From Epilithonimonas sp. JDS (lineage in GTDB: Bacteria > Bacteroidota > Bacteroidia > Flavobacteriales > Weeksellaceae), in NCBI RefSeq assembly GCF_021261315.1, contig NZ_JAJSAX010000003.1, positions 62,001-126,000 of the forward strand: DNA of 64,000 nt, written 5' to 3'. Of this stretch, positions 48,585-57,352 are shown in pieces. The notes beneath the pieces are model-generated. The model was not told the origin of the DNA, made no database searches, and saw nothing but the letters and a program-made list of their open reading frames with translations. How positions within the stretch are numbered: the stretch's first letter is position 1; each line of letters starts with the position of its first letter. The translations under genes were made by a program, and so were the position numbers.

Positions 48585-49661
48585 TTATTCTTTTTCTAGG
48601 TAATCTTTAGCACTTGATTTTTCCACCACTTTTCCTTTTTCCAAAACTAGTACGAAAGGATTGCTTCTCGCAATGGTTTTGATGGCAATCTCGTCCATCA
48701 GGTAATTAGGGATTTGTTTGTAAAAATTCGGCTGTGTGCTTACACCGATCACTTTGGCTTTTTCTGTCAAGGCTTTTGTTTCGGTTTTTTTGACTAATTC
48801 TACGTCTGCTTCTTTTGGTTTGTAAGTGAAAATGATGACAACTCTTGGTTCTTTCAGGATTTCGTCTGTGATGGGATTTCCTGTAGCATCTTCAATTTTG
48901 AATTTTGAAATTTCGGATTCATAGCCTTTCTTGGAAATCTCTGAGGTTGTCTTTCCTTCCTCGATTTGCCAAGTGGTGTCTTTCCAATATTCTTTATTGA
49001 TGTATTCGTCTTGGTCAACTTTTTTGACCTCGTTGGTTTTTGAATTTTTTAATGAATAAAAAGTCTTGTATTCCGAAGGATTTTTATTGATTTTATCTTT
49101 TTCTAAAGCCAAATCTGTCCCAATTGCATAGGCTCGGAAATCAATCATCGGTTCGTGGAAAACACCTCTGAACATTACGAATAGCATTATCAAAACAAAA
49201 ACACCCAACAAAGGTAATTTCCCGAATCTTACCTCCTCATTCTCTTCTCTTTTTCTATATAATACAGCTAAGATTATCAACAAAACCAAAAGCGTAATAT
49301 CTTTCCAAAACGATTGCCAAGGCGTAAATTTCAAAGCATCTCCGAAACATCCACAATCTGTCACTACATTAAAATAAGCTGAATAGAACGTCAGAAATCC
49401 AAAGAAAACGCAAAGTGCAATCAAGGCATAAATGGTTTGCTTCAGTTTGATTTTCATTAATAACATAAACCCTAAAACCAGCTCCAGCAAAACTACAATG
49501 ATTGAAAATACCAAAGCATATTTCTCCAAAAACGGCAAGTCAAAAACGATAGGCGAAAAATATTCTTCCAATTTGAAAGAAAATCCCTTGAGGTCCACCG
49601 CTTTTACAAATCCAGAGGCGATGAATATAAGTGCGACAATGTAGCGTAAAACTGCTTTCAT
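48585..49661 (-). CDS. DoxX/MauE-like membrane protein with C-terminal soluble domain (BT_3928 family)
   Basis: 358 residues. Four membrane segments in the first 140 residues (including FIASGFVKAVDLKGF and the DCGCFGD motif between helices 3 and 4), a fifth near 150-168, and a soluble C-terminal half (about 190-358) with a thioredoxin-like alternation (PRVVIIFTYKP, VIGVSTQPNF). MauE/DoxX proteins are linked to thiol-disulfide chemistry; a redox role at the membrane is inferred. Third gene of the tpiA operon in reading from the end. Confidence 0.75.
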   Translation of the reverse strand: MKAVLRYIVALIFIASGFVKAVDLKGFSFKLEEYFSPIVFDLPFLEKYALVFSIIVVLLELVLGFMLLMKIKLKQTIYALIALCVFFGFLTFYSAYFNVVTDCGCFGDALKFTPWQSFWKDITLLVLLIILAVLYRKREENEEVRFGKLPLLGVFVLIMLFVMFRGVFHEPMIDFRAYAIGTDLALEKDKINKNPSEYKTFYSLKNSKTNEVKKVDQDEYINKEYWKDTTWQIEEGKTTSEISKKGYESEISKFKIEDATGNPITDEILKEPRVVIIFTYKPKEADVELVKKTETKALTEKAKVIGVSTQPNFYKQIPNYLMDEIAIKTIARSNPFVLVLEKGKVVEKSSAKDYLEKE

Positions 49662-49695
49662 AAGTTATGATTGATGAATGATTAAAAAAAATCTC

Positions 49696-50232
49696 TTAAT
49701 TTTTGAACTTGATCAAACAGAAAACTGCGTAGTTGAGCATATCAAAATAGTTGGCATCTAAACCCTCCGACACCAAAGTTGCGCCGTTGTTATCTTCTAT
49801 CTGTTTGGTTCTGAGCACTTTTTGATAAATCAAATCGGTGATGGATGAGATTCTCATTTCGCGCCATGCTTCGCCGTAATCGTGGTTTTTGCGTTCCATC
49901 AATTCTTTGGCTTTTTGAGCATAAAAATTATAAAGCTTCATTGTCTCGTCAGGATTTGCGTTGATCTCATCCGAAAAACCTTTTTCCAACTGAATTAATC
50001 CGATGATGGAATAATTGATGATGGCGATAAATTCGTCTTCCTCACTTTCGTCCACCATTTTCACGTCAGTCATCTGCAAAGTACGAATTCTATTGACTTT
50101 GATATAAATCTGATCTGTTATAGAACTTGGACGTAGAACGCGCCACGCAGTTCCGTAATCTTTCATTTTTTTCTCAAATAAGTCCCTGCAAACCGTGATA
50201 ACGTCGTCAAACTGGGCGGATGTATTGTGCAT
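49696..50232 (-). CDS. DUF1599 family protein
   Basis: 178 residues. Two similar halves: each contains a block of the form KKMKDYGTAWR..RPSSITDQIYIK and RKNHDYGEAWREMRISSITDLIYQK, followed by an acidic helix. This internal duplication is characteristic of the DUF1599 family. Cytoplasmic, no signal peptide. The function is unknown; the fold has been compared with nucleotide-pyrophosphohydrolase-like helices, which I cannot confirm here. First gene of the four-gene operon ending at tpiA. Confidence 0.8.
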   Translation of the reverse strand: MHNTSAQFDDVITVCRDLFEKKMKDYGTAWRVLRPSSITDQIYIKVNRIRTLQMTDVKMVDESEEDEFIAIINYSIIGLIQLEKGFSDEINANPDETMKLYNFYAQKAKELMERKNHDYGEAWREMRISSITDLIYQKVLRTKQIEDNNGATLVSEGLDANYFDMLNYAVFCLIKFKN

Positions 50233-50249
50233 AAATCAGTCTATTGGTT

Positions 50250-50265
50250 CAAAGATACAAATTTA
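50250..50265 (-). promoter_or_regulatory. -7 boxes of the DUF1599-tpiA operon
   Basis: Two TAnnTTTG matches stand side by side on the minus strand: TATCTTTG (50250-50257) and TAAATTTG (50258-50265), 17 to 33 bp before the DUF1599 start. No -33 TTTG was seen. Confidence 0.5.
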
Positions 50266-50351
50266 GTTGAAAGTTGGAAGTTGATGCTTGTCAGTTTTTG
50301 AGTTTCTAAAATCATTTATTAATTATCGTCATCATTTCTTTTTGAAATCTC

Positions 50352-50359
50352 TATTTTTG
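50352..50359 (+). promoter_or_regulatory. -7 box of folP, possibly leaderless
   Basis: TATTTTTG fits TAnnTTTG and ends 4 bp before the assigned folP ATG. If used, the message would start at about the start codon. Confidence 0.35.
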
Positions 50360-50363
50360 TTAA

Positions 50364-51197
50364 ATGAGTTTTTCTATTACAAATTCTGACATTTCCAGCT
50401 CCTTTTCCATCAATTGCAATGGCCGATTGATCGATCTTTCGAAGCCAAAATTAATGGGAATTTTGAACCTCACGCCAGATTCTTTCTCAGATGGCGGGAA
50501 ATTTAATAATGAAAAAAATGCGTTAATACAAGCAGAAAATCTTCTTAAAAACGGTGCAACCTTCATCGATATTGGCGCACAATCCACGCGACCAAATGCG
50601 GAATATTTGAAGGCTGATGAGGAAATCCGAAGAATTGGAAATGTGATTTCATTAATCAAAAAAGAATTTCCGGAAAGTCTGATTTCGCTGGATACTTTTT
50701 ATGCGGACGTTGTGAAGTTTGGTTTTGATAAAGGTATTGATATTGTGAATGATATCTCGGCCGGACAGTTTGATTCTGAACTTTTGGATACAGTTGCACA
50801 AACAGGATTACCTTATCTATTGATGCACATCAATCCAAGCTACGAATCGATGCACGAGAAAATTAAGTTTGATGATATAATCCTTTCAATCAACCGATTT
50901 TTCTCAGAGAAAATTTTAGAATTTAAACAAAAAGGAATCAAAGACATCATTCTAGATCCTGGTTTTGGATTTGGGAAAACTGTGGAAGATCAATATAAAA
51001 TGATAGATGAATTTGAATACATTGGTTTTGGCAAATATCCCGTACTCGCAGGAATTTCAAAAAAATCATTCATCTATAAACCGCTTGGAAAAGAGCCAAA
51101 TGAAGTTGAAAAGGAAACCTTAGATCTGCATTTGAAATTAATAGAAAAAGGCGCAAAAATCATCCGCCTTCACAATCCTGAAACTTTGAAAATCTGA
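50364..51197 (+). CDS. folP: dihydropteroate synthase
   Basis: 277 residues, TIM barrel. Signature LMGILNLTPDSFSDGG with the pterin loop, FIDIGAQSTRPNA (DxxSTRP), VNDISAG, LLMHI, ILDPGFGFGKT and AGISKKSF. It condenses p-aminobenzoate with the pterin pyrophosphate in folate synthesis. The start at 50364 gives about 15 residues more than most homologs before INCNGRLIDLS. It lies divergent from the DUF1599 operon and 2 bp upstream of the ClC gene. Confidence 0.95.
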   Translation: MSFSITNSDISSSFSINCNGRLIDLSKPKLMGILNLTPDSFSDGGKFNNEKNALIQAENLLKNGATFIDIGAQSTRPNAEYLKADEEIRRIGNVISLIKKEFPESLISLDTFYADVVKFGFDKGIDIVNDISAGQFDSELLDTVAQTGLPYLLMHINPSYESMHEKIKFDDIILSINRFFSEKILEFKQKGIKDIILDPGFGFGKTVEDQYKMIDEFEYIGFGKYPVLAGISKKSFIYKPLGKEPNEVEKETLDLHLKLIEKGAKIIRLHNPETLKI

Positions 51198-51199
51198 GT

Positions 51200-52549
51200 A
51201 TGAAAAAAATCTTTCGGTATATCAGAACCATCCTCAAAAAATCTTTTGACAACATCCGAAACGAACGTTTGAAAGAAAATCTCTTGCAGGCAGTTCCTTT
51301 CTGGGTAGGCTCTATCATTACCGGAATCATTGCAGTTTTATACGCGCAGGTTTTTGCTTTCGGAGAACATACGCTGAACAAAATCCTGGACTGGCATCTT
51401 TGGATGATCTTTATAATAGCGCCTGCCGGATTTGTGCTTTCCTGGTGGCTTGTGAAAAAATATGCACCTTTTGCAAAAGGCAGCGGCATTCCGCAAGTGA
51501 TGGCAGCGGTAGATTTTGCAAATCCGAAAGACAATCATTTGATCTATAAATTATTGAGTTTTCGAATCATTATTATAAAGATCATTTCGAGTTTTGTTTT
51601 GGTATCAAGTGGCGGCGCAATCGGGCGGGAAGGACCAACGATACAGATTGCAGGATCGGTTTTCCGAAAAGTTTATGAATATTTGCCGGAATGGTGGCCA
51701 AAGATTTCGAAGAAGAATATGATTCTTACCGGTGCTGCTGCCGGACTTTCTGCAGCATTCAACACACCATTGGGCGGAATTGTTTTCGCAGTGGAGGAAT
51801 TATCGAAAACACATATTAATTACTTTAAAACAGCTTTGTTTACTGCGGTTATAATTGCCGGACTTACGGCACAGTCTTTTGCAGGTTCTTATTTGTATCT
51901 CGGATATCCGAAAACTGGCAATGTCACTTTGTGGATTATGTTTCCCATTATTTTCGTCTCAGGAATTTGCGGCATTCTCAGCAGCCAGCTTTCCGTGACT
52001 ATGCTGAAAATTAATCGGTTAAAGAAAAAACTTAAAACTGATCTTTCAAACGTCATCTTTCTTATTATTTGTGGATTGATCGTCGCAACCATCGCCTATT
52101 TCATCAATCGTGATATTCTTGGTTCCGGAAAAGACATTATAGAAAGAGTTCTTTTTACAGATAACAAAACTGAAGCGTGGTATGTTCCAATCCTCAGAAT
52201 GCTTGGACCGGCTTTGGCTTTCACATCCGGCGGCGCGGGCGGAATCTTTGCTCCTGCACTTTCTACAGGTGCGTCTATCGGGAGTGTGTTTGCTGGCGTT
52301 ATGAATTTGACAGACAATGAAACCAATGTTTTGATTCTGGCCGGAATGGTAGCTTTCCTGACAGGAATTACACGTGCACCATTTACATCAGCGATTTTGG
52401 TTCTGGAAATGACGGATCGGCATTCATTGATATTTCATTTGATGCTGGCCGGGATGATGTCGTCTATTTTTTCTGTGGTAGTAAGCCGCCATTCTCTTTA
52501 TGAGTCTTTGAAAATCAATTTTATTAATGATATTAAAAATGGAAAATAG
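51200..52549 (+). CDS. ClC-family chloride/proton antiporter
   Basis: 449 residues with about 10-12 membrane helices. Selectivity-filter motifs are in order: GSGIPQ, GREGPT with the gating Glu, and GGIFAPALSTGASIG. The internal proton Glu is present in FAVEELSK, as in exchangers rather than channels. No CBS domains at the C-terminus. Inner-membrane Cl-/H+ exchange, likely for acid or ion homeostasis. It follows folP by 2 bp, so it is probably co-transcribed although unrelated in function. Confidence 0.93.
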   Translation: MKKIFRYIRTILKKSFDNIRNERLKENLLQAVPFWVGSIITGIIAVLYAQVFAFGEHTLNKILDWHLWMIFIIAPAGFVLSWWLVKKYAPFAKGSGIPQVMAAVDFANPKDNHLIYKLLSFRIIIIKIISSFVLVSSGGAIGREGPTIQIAGSVFRKVYEYLPEWWPKISKKNMILTGAAAGLSAAFNTPLGGIVFAVEELSKTHINYFKTALFTAVIIAGLTAQSFAGSYLYLGYPKTGNVTLWIMFPIIFVSGICGILSSQLSVTMLKINRLKKKLKTDLSNVIFLIICGLIVATIAYFINRDILGSGKDIIERVLFTDNKTEAWYVPILRMLGPALAFTSGGAGGIFAPALSTGASIGSVFAGVMNLTDNETNVLILAGMVAFLTGITRAPFTSAILVLEMTDRHSLIFHLMLAGMMSSIFSVVVSRHSLYESLKINFINDIKNGK

Positions 52550-52624
52550 TTTTATATTATGTTAAATTGTTATTATTTTTTTAAATATTATATAAAAAAT
52601 TAACACTCGTTACGTTTTTTTTCA

Positions 52625-52632
52625 TAATTTTG
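52625..52632 (+). promoter_or_regulatory. -7 box of the T9SS GEVED protein gene
   Basis: TAATTTTG matches TAnnTTTG exactly, 30 bp before the ATG at 52663. No good -33 element. Confidence 0.5.
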
Positions 52633-52662
52633 AAATGAATCAAAAAAAATAAATTTTTTATT

Positions 52663-54297
52663 ATGAAAAAAATTCTATTCTCTTTAGCAACATTAGCCGG
52701 CTTATGCGCTTCTAATGTGATGAACGCACAGTATGTTGTCTTCCAGGACAGCTTCGAAAGTTATGCGGATTTTTCGATTTCTAATGTCGGCAGCTGGACT
52801 TTACTTGATGTAGACAACAGTCCTTCGGGCGGATTTCAAGGGATCACTTTCCCGAATGGTAATGGAACTAATAAAGCTTTTCAGGTTTTTAATTCCACAA
52901 CAACAACTCCTGTCTTAGAACCGACAGACGCTTCGGACTGGACTGCCAGAACAGGTGTAAAGACTATGGCTTCCTTTTATCTTGTGAGCGCAGCTTCCAA
53001 CAACGATTGGTTAATCTCTCCAAAAATCACTTTGCCTTCCGATGGCGGTGCACTAAGTTTTTGGGCAAAAAGCTGTGATGCAACTTATGGCGCAGAACAG
53101 TACAGAGTTTACATCTCAACAACAGGGACTGCTGTTGCAGATTTCACTCCATTGTCAGCAGCCATTACAACGCCTTCCGATATTACCTGGCACGAATTTA
53201 CATCCAGTTTGAGTGCTTATGCAGGACAGCAAGTGCACATTGCTATCCAGTGTTCATCTACTGACCAATTTGGTTTTGCTGTAGATGATTTCAAAATTAC
53301 AACATCTGTTGCGCCCTCTGCTGCGCCTAGCTGTTCGACACTGACTTCTCCAGCTAATGCTGCTACGAATGTTCCTTTTACATCTACAACTTTATCTTGG
53401 GGTGTTTCTTCAGGCGCTGACTCTTATGATGTTTACCTGGATACAAATCCTAACCCGACTACACTTGTTGGTAATGTGACAAGTACAGGCTTTACAGTTC
53501 CATCTACGTTAGCTCTTAATACCACTTATTATTGGAAAGTCATTCCTAAAAATACGATTGGCGCAGCTACAGGCTGTACTGTAAATTCTTTCACAACTGC
53601 TGCGGCATCATATTGTACTGCGTCTGCAACATCTACAAGTTTTGAAAAAATATCCAATGTAACTTTTGCAAATATTAATAAGAGTTCTACATCCACAGCA
53701 GGTTATGAAGATTTCACATCTACTGTGGGAAATGTTACTGCTGGATCAACTTACACCTTCAGTGCTAGTTTCACAGGAACTTCTTATCCTGAAGATCAAG
53801 TATTGGTATGGATTGACCTAAACAATGATAAGGACTTTAATGATGCAGGTGAGCAGGTATTGGTAACACCTACCAAAACATCTCCTTGGACAGGTTCCAT
53901 TACAATTCCGGCAACAGCTACAATTGGAAACACCAGAATGAGAGTAAGACTGAATGACTCCAGCTCCAGTTCTTCCAATACTACACCTTGTGGAACAGCA
54001 ACTTTCGGACAGGTTGAAGATTACACACTGAACATTGGAACGCTAGCAGTTTCTGAAGTTTCCAAAAATGGTATCAAAGCTTATCCAAACCCGGTTAAGG
54101 ATATCTTCAATATTGAAGCTCAAGGTAAGATCAAGTCTGTAAAAGTTTATGATGTTACTGGTAAACAATTATTAACAAAAGACTTGAATGAAGTTAAATC
54201 TCAAATTGATTTCAGCAAATTCAACGCTGGCGTTTACGTTGTAACAACTTTATTGGAAGATGGAACTTCTACTTCTACGAAAGTGATCAAAAAATAA
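52663..54297 (+). CDS. T9SS-exported cell-surface protein with choice-of-anchor J, Ig/FN3-like and GEVED domains
   Basis: 544 residues. Signal peptide to MNAQ. A cleaved-adhesin/choice-of-anchor J type beta-sandwich fills about 22-215 (FQDSFESYADF, DNDWLISPKI-like block NNDWLISPKITL). An Ig/FN3-like domain follows at about 222-312 (LSWGVSSGADSYDVYLD). A GEVED domain at about 315-460 ends in GQVEDYTLNIG. The type A sorting domain begins at IKAYPNPVKDIFNIEA and ends in KVIKK. Probably a surface or secreted adhesin-like protein; ligand unknown. Single gene with its own -7 box and terminator. The decayed protein at 44.0-45.1 kb had the same GEVED and sorting-domain style. Confidence 0.88.
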   Translation: MKKILFSLATLAGLCASNVMNAQYVVFQDSFESYADFSISNVGSWTLLDVDNSPSGGFQGITFPNGNGTNKAFQVFNSTTTTPVLEPTDASDWTARTGVKTMASFYLVSAASNNDWLISPKITLPSDGGALSFWAKSCDATYGAEQYRVYISTTGTAVADFTPLSAAITTPSDITWHEFTSSLSAYAGQQVHIAIQCSSTDQFGFAVDDFKITTSVAPSAAPSCSTLTSPANAATNVPFTSTTLSWGVSSGADSYDVYLDTNPNPTTLVGNVTSTGFTVPSTLALNTTYYWKVIPKNTIGAATGCTVNSFTTAAASYCTASATSTSFEKISNVTFANINKSSTSTAGYEDFTSTVGNVTAGSTYTFSASFTGTSYPEDQVLVWIDLNNDKDFNDAGEQVLVTPTKTSPWTGSITIPATATIGNTRMRVRLNDSSSSSSNTTPCGTATFGQVEDYTLNIGTLAVSEVSKNGIKAYPNPVKDIFNIEAQGKIKSVKVYDVTGKQLLTKDLNEVKSQIDFSKFNAGVYVVTTLLEDGTSTSTKVIKK

Positions 54298-54318
54298 TAT
54301 TTTAAAATATTAAATTTA

Positions 54319-54348
54319 ATCCCGTCAAACTTTGACGGGATTTTTTTA
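54319..54348 (+). terminator. intrinsic terminator after the T9SS protein gene
   Basis: Stem ATCCCGTCAAA (54319-54329) with TTTGACGGGAT (54331-54341), followed by a run of T to 54347. About 20 bp past the stop. Confidence 0.92.
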
Positions 54349-54357
54349 TGCCAACTG

Positions 54358-54387
54358 TTTGTAGTTTAGAAAAAAGTTGTACTTTTG
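54358..54387 (+). promoter_or_regulatory. promoter of rpsF-rpsR
   Basis: TTTG at 54358-54361 and TACTTTTG at 54380-54387 match both Bacteroidota promoter boxes with an 18-bp spacer, 32 bp before the rpsF ATG. This is the best promoter match in the window. Confidence 0.75.
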
Positions 54388-54419
54388 CAACTCGAATTTT
54401 TAATTAATAAATTAACATT

Positions 54420-54761
54420 ATGAACAATTACGAAACTGTTTTCATTTTAACTCCCGTTCTATCTGATGCTCAGGTGGAGGAAGCAGTGAAAAAATTTGAA
54501 GATCTATTGACTTCAAACAATTGCGAAATCGTTGCCAAAGAAAATTGGGGACTTAAGAAATTAGCTTATCCTATTCAATTGAAAAAGAATGGTTTTTACA
54601 CACTGATCGAATTCAAAGGAGAAGGAACTGTAGTTGCAGATCTTGAAACTGCTTTTAAACGTGATGAGAGAGTGATCCGTTATTTAACGACTAAACTTGA
54701 CAAACACGCAATCGATTATGCAGTAACAAGAAGAAGCAAAATCAAATCTGCTAAAGCTTAA
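54420..54761 (+). CDS. rpsF: 30S ribosomal protein bS6
   Basis: 113 residues. [15 protein letters not shown] opening, central [24 protein letters not shown], and [16 protein letters not shown] near the end are standard for S6. Binds 16S rRNA with bS18 in the platform of the small subunit. Normal length without a long acidic tail. rpsR follows 27 bp downstream. Confidence 0.98.
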   Translation: MNNYETVFILTPVLSDAQVEEAVKKFEDLLTSNNCEIVAKENWGLKKLAYPIQLKKNGFYTLIEFKGEGTVVADLETAFKRDERVIRYLTTKLDKHAIDYAVTRRSKIKSAKA

Positions 54762-54788
54762 TTATTAACCTTTTAAAATTTTAAAATC

Positions 54789-55091
54789 ATGGCAATAGAT
54801 GATATGGCAAAACAAGCCTCTGCCGGAGGCGAATCTGAAGTAAAATTCCTTACTCCACTTGATATCAATACAAAAACTGATAAAAAGTACTGTAGATTCA
54901 AAAAATTCGGAATTAAGCACGTAGATTACAAAGATGCTGACTTCCTTTTACAATTCGTAAACGAGCAAGGTAAAATCTTACCAAGAAGATACACAGGAAC
55001 TTCTCTTAAATACCAAAGAAAAGTATCTGCAGCTATCAAAAGAGCAAGACACCTTTCTTTGATGCCTTACGTAGCAGATCTTTTGAAATAA
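54789..55091 (+). CDS. rpsR: 30S ribosomal protein bS18
   Basis: 100 residues. A Bacteroidota-type N-terminal extension ([19 protein letters not shown]) precedes the S18 core ([48 protein letters not shown]). Partner of bS6 on 16S rRNA. Followed by a hairpin before rplI. Confidence 0.98.
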   Translation: MAIDDMAKQASAGGESEVKFLTPLDINTKTDKKYCRFKKFGIKHVDYKDADFLLQFVNEQGKILPRRYTGTSLKYQRKVSAAIKRARHLSLMPYVADLLK

Positions 55092-55108
55092 GACAAAAAT
55101 AAATAAAG

Positions 55109-55134
55109 GAAGTAGGTTCGCCTGCTTCTTTTGT
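55109..55134 (+). terminator. stem-loop after rpsR
   Basis: Stem GAAGTAGG (55109-55116) with CCTGCTTC (55121-55128) around a TTCG tetraloop, then TTTTGTT. May end or reduce transcripts before rplI, which stands 167 bp after rpsR. Confidence 0.7.
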
Positions 55135-55257
55135 TGCTGAATAAATCAATTAATTCTAACGATTTAGATAAGAGATAAAAGATGAAAGATAAAAGATTAT
55201 AAAATCTTGCTTCTTTGCTCTTTGTTCTTGGCTCTAAAACTAAAACGGACAACAACA

Positions 55258-55773
55258 ATGGAAATTATCCTAAAACAAGATGTAGAGAACTTAGGACTTG
55301 AGTTCGATACAGTAAATGTAAAACCAGGTTACGCTCGTAACTTTTTACTACCTCAAGGTTTTGCTTTATTAGCAACGCCTAAAAACAAAGCAGCTTTGGA
55401 AGCTACTTTGGAATCCAGAAAAGAAGAAGAAGCTAAATTGGTTGCTGCTGCTAACGCTGTAGTTGAGCAATTGAAGAAGACATCTATCACTATTCCTGCA
55501 AAAGTAGGTTCTGGTGACAGATTATTCGGTTCTATCAACAATGCTGATCTTGCTGCTGCTTTGGCAAAAGCTGGTGTAACTGTTGATAAAAAATATATCA
55601 AAATTCCTGGAAACACAATCAAAAGAACTGGTACAGTGACTGCATTGATCAGACTTCACAGAAATGTAGAGTACAACTTTGATTTTGCTATCGTTTCTGA
55701 TGCTCCGGTAGAAGCTCCTAAACCAGCTGCTAAAGCTAAAGTTGAAGAAGAAACTTCTTCTGAAGAAGCTTAA
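55258..55773 (+). CDS. rplI: 50S ribosomal protein bL9
   Basis: 171 residues from the ATG at 55258 (MEIILKQDVENLG), the conserved bL9 start; the open frame upstream is not used. The N-terminal RNA-binding domain has NVKPGYARNFLLPQGFA, then a long helix and the C-terminal domain (GDRLFGSINNADLAAAL). The last 25 or so residues form an Ala/Pro/Glu-rich acidic tail (ending EEETSSEEA) beyond the usual length of about 148. Same strand as rpsF-rpsR. Confidence 0.98.
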   Translation: MEIILKQDVENLGLEFDTVNVKPGYARNFLLPQGFALLATPKNKAALEATLESRKEEEAKLVAAANAVVEQLKKTSITIPAKVGSGDRLFGSINNADLAAALAKAGVTVDKKYIKIPGNTIKRTGTVTALIRLHRNVEYNFDFAIVSDAPVEAPKPAAKAKVEEETSSEEA

Positions 55774-55789
55774 TCAGTACTTCAAAATA

Positions 55790-55830
55790 CAAAAAAAACC
55801 ATCCCGATATTTCAGGATGGTTTTTTTATG
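55790..55830. terminator. bidirectional intrinsic terminator between rplI and the thioredoxin-like gene
   Basis: Stem AACCATCC with GGATGGTT (arms about 55797-55804 and 55815-55822). T runs follow in both directions: plus strand after 55820, minus strand over the A run 55791-55798. It serves the two convergent genes. Confidence 0.9.
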
Positions 55831-55840
55831 AATTATAATC

Positions 55841-56389
55841 TTAAGATTTTTTAGGTTTCCAGGTTGTGAAAAATTTTTTCACCTTTTCCAAACTGTAGCC
55901 ACTGCCCTCTTCCAAAACTGAGCTGTCTTGTGTATGAATTTGTTTTCCATTTTCATCCAAAACAATGAAAACTGGATAACCAAATTTCTCTCCCGGATTT
56001 CCGTAGCTGGCAAATATCTTTTCATTTTTATTTTCCGGAGACCAGTTCAAGTGATAATAAACGTAATTGTCATCAACCACTTTTTTAAGTTCCGGCGTTT
56101 GCTGCACGTAATTATTAAATCTCAAACACCAGATACACCAGTTTCCTCCAGCCTGGATAATGACATTTTTGTGAGTCTTCTTAGCTAATTTCACAGCATT
56201 CTGAATATCCAATTCTGCATTGGCCTCAGGATGATAAGGCTTAGGCAGCTTTGCTTTTTCCTCAGCCGCAGCTTTCTTTTTTGCTTCGATTTGCTCTTTT
56301 GTCAAGGTCTTTTCAGTAGATTGTGCGTTGACTGCAGAGAAAGCAAGCAGACCTCCAACAAAGAATAATTTTATAATTGATCTTTTCAT
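55841..56389 (-). CDS. secreted thioredoxin-fold protein
   Basis: 182 residues from the ATG at 56389 (MKRSIIKLFFVGG), which opens a good signal peptide ending VNAQ. A Lys/Glu/Ala-rich linker (about 25-55) is followed by a thioredoxin-like domain. The active-site segment is GGNWCIWCLRF, a CxxC with Ile-Trp between the cysteines. YPVFIVLDENGK carries the cis-Pro. Probably a periplasmic thiol oxidoreductase or DsbD/thioredoxin-7-like protein; the substrate is unknown. A -7 box TAAATTTG lies 28 bp upstream. Confidence 0.85.
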   Translation of the reverse strand: MKRSIIKLFFVGGLLAFSAVNAQSTEKTLTKEQIEAKKKAAAEEKAKLPKPYHPEANAELDIQNAVKLAKKTHKNVIIQAGGNWCIWCLRFNNYVQQTPELKKVVDDNYVYYHLNWSPENKNEKIFASYGNPGEKFGYPVFIVLDENGKQIHTQDSSVLEEGSGYSLEKVKKFFTTWKPKKS

Positions 56390-56416
56390 TTTAATAAATA
56401 TTGATTTTACAAACAT

Positions 56417-56456
56417 CAAATTTAAGCAATTATCCCGCCATTTTTCAGTATATTTG
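56417..56456. promoter_or_regulatory. divergent -7 boxes for the thioredoxin-like and acyltransferase genes
   Basis: Minus strand TAAATTTG at 56417-56424 (28 bp before the ATG at 56389) and plus strand TATATTTG at 56449-56456 (17 bp before the TTG at 56474). Both match TAnnTTTG. Confidence 0.5.
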
Positions 56457-56473
56457 CCAATATTCATTATACA

Positions 56474-57352
56474 TTGAATCAATTTTTATTCAGATTATTA
56501 TTACTAATTTCCCGATTACCACTGAGAGTATTATATGTATTTTCAGATATTATGTTTTTCATTAATTATTATATTGTCGGATATAGAAAGAAAGAGGTTT
56601 TGGAAAATCTTAAAAATTCTTTTCCCGATAAATCTGACAAGGAGATCAAAGATATTTCTAAAAAATTCTTTTCCAACTTTTGCGATTATTTGGCCGAGAT
56701 GCTCAAAGCGTTTACCATCAGTAATGTAGAGTCAAGAGTTCGAATGCAACATCTGAATCAAGAGGTTTTTCACGATGCAAAAGCAGAAGCAAAAAATGTG
56801 ATCCTACTTTCCGGCCACGTTTTCAACTGGGAATGGTTCAATGCTCTGGCGACGATTGTCCCACAGAAAGATTGTCATCCTGTTTACCGGAAAATGAGCA
56901 GTAAATTTTGGGAACAGAAAATCAAAATGATCCGAAATAGATTTAACAACAAATCTCTGGAAGCCAATGATGTGATCAAACACATTTTCAGAAATCAAAA
57001 TGATGGAAATTCTATCTATATGTTTGTTGCGGATCAGACACCAAATGTACATTCAGTGAATTACGGACTAAAGTTCCTGAATCAAAAAACGCCTGCATTT
57101 GTGGGCTATGACAAGCTATCGACACGAATGGATATGGTTTTTATCTATTGTGAAATGAAAAAGGTAAAGCGTGGATTCTATCAAGTCAATTACCACAGAA
57201 TTTTCCCTGACGGCGATAAATTTGTAGAACACGAGGTTGTCAAAAAATTCCATGCTCTGTTGGAAAACACTATTAAAAAACGACCCGACAACTGGCTTTG
57301 GTCTCACAGAAGATGGAAATACAAAGATGCCATTAAAACTTACGAAGATTAG
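56474..57352 (+). CDS. lysophospholipid/lipid A acyltransferase family protein
   Basis: 292 residues, LpxL/HtrB-type family. N-terminal membrane anchor (FLFRLLLLISRLPLRVLYV), then YRKKEVLENLKNSFPDKS. The catalytic region has SGHVFNWEW (HxxxW instead of HxxxxD, as in this family) and YRKMSSKFWEQKI; VADQTP is the later acyl-binding block. Transfers an acyl chain, probably to a lipid A precursor or an aminolipid, at the inner membrane. The start is TTG at 56474: no nearby ATG keeps the conserved N-terminus. The stop is directly followed by the next ATG. Confidence 0.86.
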   Translation: MNQFLFRLLLLISRLPLRVLYVFSDIMFFINYYIVGYRKKEVLENLKNSFPDKSDKEIKDISKKFFSNFCDYLAEMLKAFTISNVESRVRMQHLNQEVFHDAKAEAKNVILLSGHVFNWEWFNALATIVPQKDCHPVYRKMSSKFWEQKIKMIRNRFNNKSLEANDVIKHIFRNQNDGNSIYMFVADQTPNVHSVNYGLKFLNQKTPAFVGYDKLSTRMDMVFIYCEMKKVKRGFYQVNYHRIFPDGDKFVEHEVVKKFHALLENTIKKRPDNWLWSHRRWKYKDAIKTYED

